A DNA stretch of 64,000 nt from Siphonodentalium dalli (lineage: Eukaryota; Mollusca; Scaphopoda; Gadilida; Siphonodentaliidae). Below are positions 11,805 to 22,856 of the stretch, piece by piece. A program made the translations under genes and the position numbers. The notes beneath the pieces were generated by a model. It did no database searches. It was not told the DNA's origin and worked only from the letters and a program-made list of their open reading frames with translations. The stretch spans positions 157,301,577 through 157,365,576 of the forward strand of contig CP136065.1 in the NCBI GenBank assembly GCA_032622095.1, given 5' to 3'. Position 1 is the stretch's first letter. Each line of letters begins with the position of its first letter.

Positions 11805-12010
11805 CATTTTTTCCGAGCTTGTAATCCTAAATTTTTCAGTCCATTTTTTTTAATATTGGCACAGATATTTACTACCATGGGAACCTGTGCACCTGCAATT
11901 ATGAGGTATGTCCAACATTTTAGTGGAGTTATCCCCCCTTTTTTCGACTGGAATTTTGTTCAACATGCATAATTTTGTCTGAGCTTGTATTCCTTATGGT
12001 TTTTTTTTTC
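11805..12010 (+). repeat. Diverged copy of the 170-bp monomer at 1-285
   Basis: It shares 'ttttccgagctt.taatccta.atttttc.gtc', 'ggcac.gatatttactaccatgggaacctgtgcacctgc' (about 11858-11899) and 'gtggagttat.ccccttttttcgact' with the repeat at the start of the window. Confidence 0.75.
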
Positions 12011-14459
12011 GATGTTAATATGGCTACACTTAATGTTGCCCATGGACAGCCCCACCTCCAATTTCAATTTTTTTTCTTACCACGTATTTCAAGAACGCCT
12101 CATACCAGTTTGTGCTGGTTAAGGGCAGTTAAGACCTCTATCGACAGGTAGTTAATCTGATTGCTATCAGGGAGATGAGGCCACTGAGCATAATCATTAA
12201 GTAATTAATCACAACTAATCATCTATTTTTGGAGTCAATAAGTTTGTGTATCCTTTCTATTGGCGGGTGATTATTTGATGATAATCCACTGAATGGACAA
12301 AAATAGCAGCTGCTGTCGGAATTGATTCATTGTCATTTCATGCCAAATGCTGTTGTCTCGATTATGAGCCATTATCAACCATAAAATATCAATTTTCCAT
12401 AAGCCCCTTTCATACTGATATCTTCTGAGATTTGGCTAAAACCATTTTTTAAACAATTATTTAAATTATTTAGTAAAAGTAAATTTTGGGCCAGCCCAGA
12501 TCCTGGTAAGTGACAAATAAACAGTGGTATCAGGCCTCATTCTACACCATGATAATAGGGCGAAGTCACATCATGCCCAAGTAAGGGAGCGTCTCAAAAG
12601 TCTTTGCGGAATTCCGAAAGCATTTTACGAAAACAAATGACGTTATGAACAATTTGCGGAAAGCTGTTTTCGGAAATTTTGCGGAAATTACGTTCCTTCT
12701 TTCGGAAAATAGCGCTTAGTTTTGCGGAAAGAAGACGATGTTTGCAGATTTTTTTTCGGAATACGTCCGACGTTTTCGGAATTTTGCGGAAATAATTATA
12801 TAAACCTCCTGACATGTACTCAGATATATTTGACAAGAGAGTGCGCACGGCTGACCTAGTTATAACAATGATGTCAGTTTGACACTGTTTGTAATGGCAA
12901 CACATTTGATACAACTTGGCCACTGTTCATAACATGCAACTAAAACACTGACAAAAGACGACAAATATCAAAGGGTTCCGAAAGTTGTACCGCATACAGA
13001 AATCAATTATCAGAGGGCAAAGGACACAACAAAAAAACACTGACGTCAATCATTATAGTATCAACAGGTGTCGATCCCACCCTCTTTCCCTGTCTGAATG
13101 GAGTTACCACTGTGATTGGTTAAATCGAGCTCTTCCCAAATTTCATGTCTTTTGTGGATTCCAATTTCGTTAGATAACGACCAGAATATACGATGAGGTG
13201 TGACTGCATCCTTTACATTTCACTTAAAGTATATGATATATGTTGCCTATTGCATTTAGATCTTTTATTATATGTACGCGTGGATCCCCCACCTTTTCAC
13301 AAATAGGGGAACCCAATTCAGTGGTATTAATAGTATTATAATACTGTCAATTTTCGAATCTAGTTTTCACAATAGAATGACATAGTTTTTAATTTCCGAA
13401 GCACTTATTTACATATTAGAATTTAGATACATTAGGTCCCAGCTTTACTTCACCATTAGTCCTAACAATTTAATAAAGAGCGTTCCGTATTTTGTTTTCA
13501 TGAATCCTGATATGGTAAAATTGGAAATTTCGATACAAATCTCCAGTGCATACGCAAAGTCATATTTAACTGACAAGTGTACAAGTGCATAATACTAGTA
13601 TAAGTACTGTAAATAATAAAAAGAGTCTTTAATTAGGCTACACTTGATTTTTATAAATTTGAAAAATAGACCAACATATTTTCAATACTGCATTATTAAG
13701 TCATACCCAACTATATTTGCAACTGTAACGTTTACTCCGGCGATTTGCATTGGAAGACATGTCCATTCAAATTAATCCGACCAATTTTTCTGGACATGTT
13801 GTGTGAAGTCAACTGCCAAAATTAATGTGACCTTCAATTAATAATTCCGTCAGAAACGGCATGGGTAGAAATTGAGTACAAATCTCAGTATAAGCAGGTC
13901 ATTCACTGACGCACTTGGGTAACTTTGACAAGCCAATACAGATTACCAATGTGGTCAGTTGTTGACCTATATCATATATTTATATCATCAAGAGGAGGTA
14001 AACCTATTATATGCCCTTCTACAGTTGTAATCTTACGAACATTGCCACAAAAAAAGTGAATAAAACCCCTGATTGGGAACTTGTTAATCGCTGTTATTTT
14101 TGCGCGCATCTGTATCTCTCAAAATGCCAGGTGCACAAGAATTACGTCAGCATTATTCAGAAATTGGGCACGAGGACTGTAGCAATCAACATGGTTTGCT
14201 ACATCGTATACCGTTGTTTGCGTGAACATGATTGTATGTCACTTTCTCGGCGATATTCCCTTTCAAGTTTAATCAAAAGTCCACTGACACGATGCCCCGG
14301 CTTTGTCTTTATAGTAACTATTGAAAAGATTTGAACATACATTCAAGAATGGTGGTCAACAATTTCGAAATCAAGCAGATTCGCATTTTGCCGGATTATA
14401 AAGTCAAATTTGAACGAGAGAATTACCTATATCCCTAGATGATAATAGAGCAGTTCACA

Positions 14460-14735
14460 ATAATTTAGCTTTCCGCACTAGAAACCACAAACTCCCACAA
14501 AGAACTTGGTGCTTGGACGAATAAGGATTATTCGGACAGAATCTCTGTAATCTCGAAATCGGCGATGAATACCACATGGTACTGAATTGTAGGGAATTTT
14601 TTAGCAAACTAAGAATAAAATATCTGAAACCCTACTTCTATCAGAGACCAAACACTTATAAATTAGCCGCTCTATTTAACTCCCGAAATCATAAGACTCA
14701 AGTTGTATTAAGTATTTTATTATATTTATGAAGAA
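14460..14735 (+). pseudogene. LINE remnant: C-terminal end of a reverse-transcriptase protein
   Basis: Frames around 14470 and 14545-14705 read FRTRNHKLP and then CNLEIGDEYHMVLNCREFF...LRIKYLKPYFY.RPNTYKLA.LFNSRN. The 'FRTRNHKLP...C..IGDE.H...C..F...R.KY....Y..RPN' pattern is that of the C-terminal zinc-knuckle-like tail of non-LTR retrotransposons common in molluscs and cnidarians. A stop and at least one frameshift separate the two pieces, so it is dead. A short TTTAATTTAATTTAA tract at about 14803-14817 may be the 3' tail. No upstream polymerase motifs remain. Confidence 0.7.
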
Positions 14736-14819
14736 GGTCCTTGAGATATTTAGGTCCCCCTGAGGTTTAATTACTATCTATAATTGACGACCAGAATAAA
14801 CTTAATTTAATTTAATTGA

Positions 14820-15157
14820 ATAGCCGGGACAACTCCGTTATTAGCCGGGACAACTTGGTCCATGTAACAGCATAGATGAAGGAAGGATTTTTAGTCTATG
14901 GTAACAGCGAGTCATCCCGGCTAGACATGGAACGTTACACGATTCGTTGTGACTTTCATGACGTCAGCCAATAGAATGTTCGCGTCATGTGAGTGACGTC
15001 TAATGACCACCCACATTACGCCGTGACTCGGTGATTGACAGCTAGTTTTGTGCACGTCAACCGAGTAGTCCAGGTTGGCGAGTTGTCTCGACTCATGTAA
15101 CAGCGCGACCGAGTTGTCCTGGCTAGCCGAGTTGTCCCGGCTCATGTAACAAGCCCC
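14820..15157. repeat. Inverted-repeat block with TTGTCCCGGCT motifs
   Basis: The left side carries two copies of agccgggacaact (about 14822-14852), and the right side carries the inverse (agttgtcccggct, about 15130-15142) with 'catgtaacaagcccctta' outside it. It looks like the ends of a further small DNA element nested in the larger one. Arms are imperfect and I cannot define a TSD. Confidence 0.5.
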
Positions 15158-15819
15158 TTAGGTTCATAAAATGTTCGCGGGCGAAAAATACCTTACCACG
15201 CACAAACGCTCTTTATTTTTCATAGTTAAGAACATTCTGGCCGTTAGTAAATTCCAAAAGGAGGCCCACATGGGCGGATGTAGTCAATGTAATTTCAAAC
15301 CAAATAATAATTTAAATTAGTGTAATTTTGTTTTTATTTAAACAAGAGAAAACAGAACATCACAATAACAAATGTTTAAACATGAACAAACAGTTCAAAG
15401 GAGGGCGGATGCGACAACAAGTCTTAATCCTAGCTTATTTCATAATCAGTCTTAATGGAAGACTGGTGAGTCAATTCTCAGATATGAAGCGATCATTTGT
15501 GCATAGGCATTCAAATGCTTACTTCTGAAATAGACACGTACTATACCAAATCTGTAGGGAGCTTGTTGTCGGCAACATCACATTCGTGTCACCTAATAAT
15601 TAACAACAGGGACTTCTAAACAGGATGGATTATGACACCTTGAGTTTATGAGAGTATACCGGTATAGGACGTTGACTATATACTTATAAGATTATCACAC
15701 CTTGTCGCCCGACGTATCAGATCTCAAACGTACTGAATAGATCGTCTGGCTAAACAATGGGCTCAATCAAACCACATTTATAGTGCCCTCTTTGTGTTTT
15801 TCAACATCATTCTAAAAAC

Positions 15820-15945
15820 GGCAAGTACACCGCGGCCGAAAGGCAAGTATACTGCGGCCGAACGGCAAGTATACCGCGGCCGAACGGCAAGTAGGCCTAC
15901 ACCGCGGTCGAATGGCAATTAAACCGCGGACCAACTGCACTTGGC
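15820..15945. repeat. GC-rich minisatellite, unit about 22 bp
   Basis: Four to five copies of 'accgcggccgaacggcaagtat', diverging toward the right, in otherwise AT-rich DNA. A related inverted phrase (gttcggccgcggt) follows at about 15972. CpG content is very high. Confidence 0.8.
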
Positions 15946-16444
15946 CGGTGTGGCTGCGATGTTGTTGCAGTTCGGCCGCGGTGGAAACACAAACCGCACC
16001 GCGGTTAAGTGGACACTTGTTTTATCCAGCGCGGTAGCTAATTGCTTGTTATGGAAATCCCTCGTTTAGGTGAGAAGCACCCTAGTATATTGGGTATATA
16101 AAACAATAATAGTAAAACTATTCTGTTAAAACTATCGTAATGATAGAAGAGTTTATAAAACTGTGCATACAGTGTATTGAATGATCATATTAAAAATATA
16201 GCACGTTTGTTTGTTGATTCAAGCAATCTATGATTATATTTAATTGTTAATTAACAATCCCTTTAATGCCTTGTGTGTCAGGTGCGTGTTTGTGATGCGT
16301 CTTGTCTCGAGATTTAATTGAAATCTCATTTCATAATTTTCTCCACACAAATTCACAATCAAATATTAGGTAACAGTATTGTCGTTAAAACACAAATGCT
16401 GGTAATAATCACACGTGCGAGGAAGGAAGCCCGAAGTTTGTTTT

Positions 16445-16562
16445 CATAGTACCTATGTCAAACTGTCTTCACAAATGACTAATTAGCAGTTCGCAGGATT
16501 ATAATACCTATGTCAATCAGTCTTCACTAATGACTAATTAGCAGTTCACAGGATTATAATAT
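16445..16562. repeat. Two-copy direct repeat, about 58 bp
   Basis: 'tacctatgtca..c.gtcttcac.aatgactaattagcagttc.caggattataat' occurs twice in tandem. Confidence 0.85.
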
Positions 16563-16998
16563 TCCGGCAAACTGTCACTCCGTCGAAAATGACTTTCGGC
16601 GAAATGTCCATTCCGGTGAAATTTGCTTCCGGCGAGGAGTCCAGTCCCCATAATTTTCAACGTTTTCGGAAAATTACTTTCCGCAAAGTCAACGTTACGG
16701 ACTGCGGAAAATAGCGGAAAGTTTGCGGAAATCTTTATTTAACGTTTCGGTATTTTTTGCGGAAAACTCATGGCGTTTGCGGAAATCTTTATGTAACGTT
16801 TCGGTAATTTTGCGGAAAACTCATGGCGTTTTTCGGAAAAATTCAGACGTTAGCGTTGCGGAAATCTCAACGTTTCGGAAAATATTTGCGGATTCCGCAA
16901 AGACTTTTGAGACGCTCCCTAAGGCGAATTGATGTCAATATAGGGAAAAGCTGGATCCTAGAGAGAAATTACTAAAACACAAAACGGGGACATAAATA

Positions 16999-17130
16999 GA
17001 GAATATCTGCATAGTGTAGCTGAATAAAGAATTTATTTTTAAACAAGTATGTGGGCATCTATTTGGCAAGCCGAATAGAAGCCCAACCTACGAGTAAAAA
17101 TAAATTCTTTATTCAGCTACTCGATGCAGA
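16999..17130. repeat. Inverted repeat (hairpin), about 130 bp
   Basis: 'tctgcatagtgtagctgaataaagaattta' is matched in inverse at 17101-17130 ('taaattctttattcagctactcgatgcaga'). It lies just outside the TAA-flanked element and is probably a small MITE. Confidence 0.7.
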
Positions 17131-18449
17131 TGTTCTGTGATCCACCGAACAAATTTAAATGTATTTTATTGCAGTTTTTGTTAAAAAACATCGCAAAATT
17201 CACAGGCTCCTTATTGAGACGCGATGACCTAAATAGCGAGTTTAACTGTATAGTAGAAACTAATTAATTATGAAACAGTTTTGTAATCATGCGACTGCAC
17301 CGCGAAATAGTCCGCTTTATAATTTCCAAATTATGCCGGAAAAAATCATAGCATGGTGTAATTTCTAATAAAATCTAAATGATTCGCATAACATTCAAAT
17401 CTATAACTGAAGTATGCGAGTTTTGCAGTCATGTGAATTTGGATGTTTGTGCTTGATACTTATTAATTAATTTAAAATCTGAATTTAGCAGTAGCAATAG
17501 CACCAAGATCGGCAGTGCAAATGCACAAGCTCATGGAAGAATATTGTATACTTTATAGTAAGAAACTGCCAATTGCTTAATGAAGTTATAGACTTCACCA
17601 ACTGAACATTGAAATATTCTAATTGAGTGTGTTTTGGGGCGCATCGTTTGATCTTTTAGAAAGGTGTCGCCACCGATTGCACGAAAATATGTTGTGGATG
17701 TTGACGTTTCTAAGGATTCTGTCGCTAATAACAGAAACCAGCATGGTCCTTTCTAATGATGCTCCATAACATCAAAGGAGACATCGAAGAGACAGCTGCC
17801 GATGAACATTGACACGTGGTTTATTCACACCCCGATAACTCAGTGTCAGCGCCGTGATTGATAATCAAGTTATTTCTGCACAAGTTTCACGATCTTTGAC
17901 TGTTTGTCATGTTTATAATGCAAAGTTGTAATCAGAATGAATTTTGGTAATGGGCATTTTGGGTATGAAAAACACAAGTATATGGACTAGTCTATGGATT
18001 TTATTCATAAATACCAATATTATACTCGCCTCTTAAAACACTTCCTTGTTTGGTGTCAGTCCATATTTGTTTACATCATTGACAGCTGCGTAGCCTATAC
18101 TTGCCTAACTTGACTTGATCTTATTCTTCAGATATATATTGCCACATTGGGCTTGGATTCCTGCCTTATAAGACACCCATATGTATATTTTAGTGCCATC
18201 GGTCAAAATTTGGGTTAGATAAAACATGACCACATATAGGTATCATTGACTCAAGTTCTATCTAGATGCATATTGTATTGTGCCATGTGTACCGCGACTC
18301 GAAACATATCTTGACAACACTAGTATAGAAAGAGTTAATAGAAATTGTTGTGTTGTTATTGCTGAAAATGTTTAGAGACGTGATAAGAGTATCTTTAGTA
18401 TCTCTACCTATAAGTGGTTTTCTTTATGATCTTGATATTCTGATGACAG

Positions 18450-18677
18450 AGTTGAAAAAGAAGAAGAAAAAATCGAAGAAAGCTATTGGAGATAAGCCGA
18501 CCGATGATCAAAATGAAGAAGCAGAAGACGAGCCGACTCCATTTCAGAAACCGTCGTACTGGGAGCAGCTGGCAGAGATCGAGAAACTACTGAAGGAGAA
18601 GAAGGAAGCCATCATAGAGGCGGAGGGGGAATCTACGAAGGATAACACCAGGGACGCTGGTGACTCCAAGGCTGAAG
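18450..18677 (+). CDS. GEMIN5: GEMIN5 exon (lysine-rich linker after the WD domain)
   Basis: The 228-nt exon starts after tgatgacag and ends at gtaaac, phase 1 in and 1 out. The joined codon is Glu. It encodes LKKKKKKSKKAIGDKPTDD, an acidic stretch, then PTPFQKPSYWEQLAEIEKLL and KEKKEAIIEAEGEST.... Vertebrate Gemin5 likewise follows its last WD blade with a Lys-rich linker (KPKKKKKP in my recollection), so position and composition agree although sequence similarity is low. The WEQLAEIEKLLKEKKEAIIEAE part is predicted to be helical, possibly a short coiled coil. The open frame before 18450 (from 18350) is intron. Confidence 0.88.
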
Positions 18678-19608
18678 GTAAACAGACATAACTCACTCAT
18701 ATCTCAGGCAACAGCAATAATGAGCAATTTAACTCTTTCATTGTCAGGGGTAAATATTGGTCCTAACGTTATGTCTCTAAATTGCCAAGCCCCATATTAT
18801 TGGCCCTAACATTGCCAGGTTTTCAGACCGTTGGTTGGTAATAACTCTGACAACACACACAAAACTGATATTATGAAAATTATGAGTATTTGATTTTTAT
18901 GAAAATTATGCAAAAAAGAAACCAGAGAGTTATGTCATTCTCCACTTTTAGTTACCAAAATTAAATGATTTTTATATGATCTATGAGCGTCGGAGTGATG
19001 ATTATTAGTTGATTTTGAATAAATATTTACTAATTTAAATGTTATCGGATTTATATATGAGTTTTCTGAAAATAGAAAATGAAAGTTATCAAGCACTTTC
19101 AGTTTCACGTCGGCCATTTTGTGACCACATCCAATCGACATTGCAACAATGATTTGGATTAATCTCGTATGTAGACCATGCACTGATACATCTCTTAATT
19201 TCTAGAATTCTTTGAAAAAATTTAAGGCTACTATAACCCCCCCCCCCCCCCCCCCCCCCTTTCTCTCATAAATTTCATCAAGTCTCCCTTATATAATTGT
19301 CTGAAAACAGTTATTTATTATTATTAGAAGCTTAAAACTGGCTTTAATATAGTAACTGAGTTTCATCTTAGCACATTTGAGTAACACGCCGAGTCTGACC
19401 ACATGTCCCGAGAACAAAAATTAACCCCACCTCAAATAATACATAATCCTATAGAAAGGTATCCAACTTGGCCCGGGCAAATTTTTTTATAATTTTTTCA
19501 AAGTCCACAAACTGGTTCAAAATACACCAAAATAATTTTTGTTAAATGCCACATATATAGGTAGAAAGATATTTCATTACTCTTCAATTTGATGTATCCC
19601 ATATAAAA

Positions 19609-20390
19609 ATTGGTTCAGAAGAACTCAGATTATGAGCACAGGTCTGACTCAAACAGGCTCTGTATTTTTCACTTGTTCAACATGGTGTCCGCTACTGCGT
19701 TGTAAAAGACTCGGTTTTTATACAGAATTGCGCCTCTAAGACACTATCAAGGGTAAGTAATATATATATTATACATCATTTGATGTGGAATTGTTTACTG
19801 ACCCACCCAAACCAATCACGTCACATAACGGCCACATACCTCTCAATTTATTGAAAAATTCTATTTCACAACCCGGAAATTATGAACATTCTCAACTTCT
19901 ATCGCCATTTTGAAGTGACGTAATGCTATTATTTTATTATTGGTCAAATATAAATCAAATATTTATCGAAGTAGTAATGAATTTACACTCTAAAAATTTG
20001 TGAAGTTATATTCTTGTCCATATATGTATGTTTCATTTTTTCAATTTATATGGATTTATTGTGTTGCTTATGAACTATAAATAGTGCTCACGATAGACTC
20101 GCACAAGATGGCCATTTTTGGAATTTAGCTGATCACTTCCTGGTTCATGGAACTAATATTTTCGATAATACGAGAGATACGGGGCAGTTATGTGTGTGAT
20201 TTATTTGAGTGGGTCAGTAAACAATTCATCTTCTAATGACACATAATATATATATGCTTCTTTGAGGCGCGATTCTGTATACAAAAACGAGTCTTTGACA
20301 ACGCAGTAATGGACATCATGTCAAGCAAGTGAAGAAAACTGCCAGTTTGCGTCAGACCTGTGCTCATAAAATGAGTTTTTCTGAACCAAT
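19609..20390. mobile_element. Large inverted-repeat element, arms about 200 bp
   Basis: The left arm (from ATTGGTTCAGAA at 19609 to about 19815) and the right arm (about 20190-20390, ending TTCTGAACCAAT) are inverse copies at an estimated 80-85% identity. They share 'atgagcacaggtctgac', 'actgcgttgt.aaagactcg' and 'ttgtttactgacccac'. Outer ends are well defined, but I could not assign a TSD. No ORF is seen, and the internal spacer is AT-rich. Confidence 0.7.
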
Positions 20391-21600
20391 TATTACATGG
20401 TGATGGCAACACAACAGGTGGCTCACGGCTAATATGTTTGAGACAAATCCCGGACACCTGTCATCACAGGGAAGGTCTTGGAAAATTCCATTCTGATGAA
20501 ATCACACCAGGTGGCTGAAACTTGAAACTAACATGATGATGTCATTAGACATCTGCACTGGAGACTGAAATTAACATCTGTTGGCATCTGGCAGCTGTCA
20601 ATTAACTGAAACTTACAACACACCAGGTATTCTGTTTGTGGACATCTTCAGCCAAACATGAAAGTTGTCTGGGGGTCCAGGTGTCTGAAAGTGAAAACTA
20701 AAGAAAAATAACTGTTGATCGTAATCTTCAAAACAAAATGTTTGTTTGTTTGTTTCTATAGCAATCACTATCATGACAAACTGAACGAATCACATACAGT
20801 ATACAACCTGTAAACGATTATAGGAACAGTTATGTGTATCTGACTATTACAGGAGATTGTAGTTGATTAGTTCAACACAATGAAAAGAGATGGGAAGCAA
20901 GAACAATTGTCATAAAAATAACTTGATTTTAGCATAATTCGCTTTTAAACAATTAAAACAAAACTTTTCAAATCTTCTACTCACCACACAGACCTTGATT
21001 AAATTAAAATAGGGACAAACCTCAGACCTCATTGTCCAGTTCAACTTATAAACTTAAAAACCAGTGAAATTTCAGCTTCACCATAATGTTATATAGAATA
21101 GCAGATACTGTTAGAGACCAATTCAGATATCATTATAGTATGCAAGGAAATACATTCAGTGGTTTTTCCCCTCATAAATCCTTGTTTTTATGCTACTAGG
21201 GGGGTGGCATACAGAAAATGGCTGTAAAAAAGTAGATAAGGTGGAACAAATTTTGTGCCAAGGGGTGGGTGGGTCCCAAAAATGGTCAAAAGCAAAAACA
21301 AATTTCCGACACTCCCTGAGTTATGATAGAAAAATTCACTGCTATGTTCATGCATTTTCAGCTATTTACTCGATCTCTCTATAGAATAATTAAAGATGGT
21401 AAATCTCTTCTCTCAACTTTTTGTATAGATTCAGGGACATAAAACAGTAACCTTTTATCGAGAAATTCCAGTCAAATGGGGCTTCTGTCACTAGAAAATA
21501 ATTGTTTTTCCAATTTTTCCCTGATAGATTGGGACAGAAAATGTGACTATTTATGAACAATGTGTATGTTTTAACTTACAAATTGAATTATATATTTTAA

Positions 21601-21695
21601 CCTTCCATGACTGGAGCTTCCTGAAATTTTGCAAAAACCATGTGACGATGCATTCTCTTTATATGCAAAAGTCTCCCATGTAACACCAAATATTT
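21601..21695. mobile_element. Truncated TTAA hairpin MITE (TATATA family)
   Basis: TTAA (21597-21600) is followed by CCTTCCATGACTGGAGCTTC and the start of the attctctttatatgc core. The right half is lost. Confidence 0.6.
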
Positions 21696-21884
21696 TTTGT
21701 ACATATTTGGGAATGATCGTAAATGCAAACATGCCTTCAAAGTGAGTTCCCTAAATATATCACTATTGTGGAAGTAGTGCTGTAAGAGATAGATCATTCT
21801 CAATCACTTCCAAAAACAATCATACCTTGGTGTGGTTCTACCTTCGCTCTATTCTTGTCATTTCATTGATTTATTTAAGAAATA

Positions 21885-22095
21885 ACTGTTGTTTCAATTA
21901 AGGATATGCAGTTATAACCGAAGAGTTTGAAGATAAGTTCTATAAAGCGTATTTCGCAGTTATAGAAAAATCTTCAAACTTTTTGATTATAACTCATACC
22001 GCTAATCTTAATCAAAACAAAAGTTATTTCTTATAATTTAATCCATCAATTCACAAGAGAACCACCAAAATAGAAGTAGGAAATATAAGAATGTA
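21885..22095. repeat. Dispersed repeat shared with 58890-59105
   Basis: Both places read 'gtttgaagataa.ttctataa..cg.at', 'ttataactcata.cg', 'gttatttcttataatttaatccatca.ttcaca.gagaaccac'. It contains an internal inverted repeat. Confidence 0.65.
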
Positions 22096-22856
22096 CAACA
22101 TTGATACTATTTCCGACGAAAAAGACACGTGATGTTGAAAGTGACACCTGTCACTCAAAACTTGTGCTTATCGATTGATCGGCAATTCAACATTTTTTAT
22201 ATGGCTTGTCGCAACTGATTACACATTGGTTGGCACCGGACAGCTGTAGTTGCACGTGGGATTGATATTCGACCATGGTGGCACAAACCCTTGTTAGTTT
22301 TAATTTCCGTGTTTCATTTCTTTGCATATGTTCCATCTTGTTGATTTGTCTGGTTACTTGTGCACTTTATATTAGCATCTAGAACGGTTATTTTCAATAC
22401 AGTCATACCCGAAATTTCATGTTAAATGGTAGGAAGCATCGAACAGTTTCCATTTAGGCACTGGGTATAGGAGTGTCTACTCTGTGCTGCTGTCATTTCT
22501 GAAGTGGGAAAGTAAACAAGAAATTTAGGTTATCGAGAAATAACCTAAATGGCAAAGTGTGTGGCAGCCAATTGTTTTACAGTACTCTGTTGATTGACAG
22601 CTTATGATTAAATTATTGGTTCATGATACACATGGATTTAAGATTAACTGTTGTTCAGATTAAGGTTGGGCCCTTATATTCACATACACCTAATACTGCT
22701 TTCGATCTCTGCATAGCATTAACAATAACAATGCCCACTAAAATCTCATAACCAGAGTTATGGAAATAAACCGAAGATAGACACTCCACAGATTCCATTG
22801 AAGTTGAACACATAATGGGAATGATATAAAACAATCCTAATTCATAAAGTGTTTAA

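Larger units (their letters stand above)
12585..16919. mobile_element. 4.3-kb TIR element, TAA target duplication (Harbinger-like)
   Basis: TAA precedes GGGAGCGTCTCAAAAGTCTT at 12585 and TAA follows the exact inverse ending at 16919. The terminal inverted repeat is at least 28 bp perfect (GGGAGCGTCTC...TTTGCGGAAT), extending into about 200-300 bp of subterminal DNA dense in GCGGAAA / TTTCGGAA motifs (about 12600-12795 and 16665-16905). The right subterminal region also holds a two-copy repeat of about 55 bp (from 16720). A 3-bp TWA duplication with GG-starting TIRs points to the PIF/Harbinger group, but I see no transposase; the open frame at 14011-14334 (107 residues) has no recognisable domain. 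The interior contains a LINE remnant, a GC-rich minisatellite and inverted repeats, so it is either a large non-autonomous element or a composite. Confidence 0.75.
11585..18449 (+). other. GEMIN5 intron of 6.9 kb, mostly a 4.3-kb transposon
   Basis: This phase-1 intron runs from gtaggt to gatgacag. It holds a copy of the 170-bp monomer repeat (about 11805-12010) and the TAA-flanked element at 12585-16919. About 17131-18449 contains nothing I recognise. Confidence 0.8.

Noticed and set aside
14011-14334. Transposase of the 4.3-kb element
   Set aside because: The 107-residue frame shows no DDE motif, helix-turn-helix or Myb-like pattern.
18350-18691. Separate 113-residue gene with lysine-rich middle
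   Set aside because: Its start lies in the intron; the real exon is 18450-18677 and joins GEMIN5.
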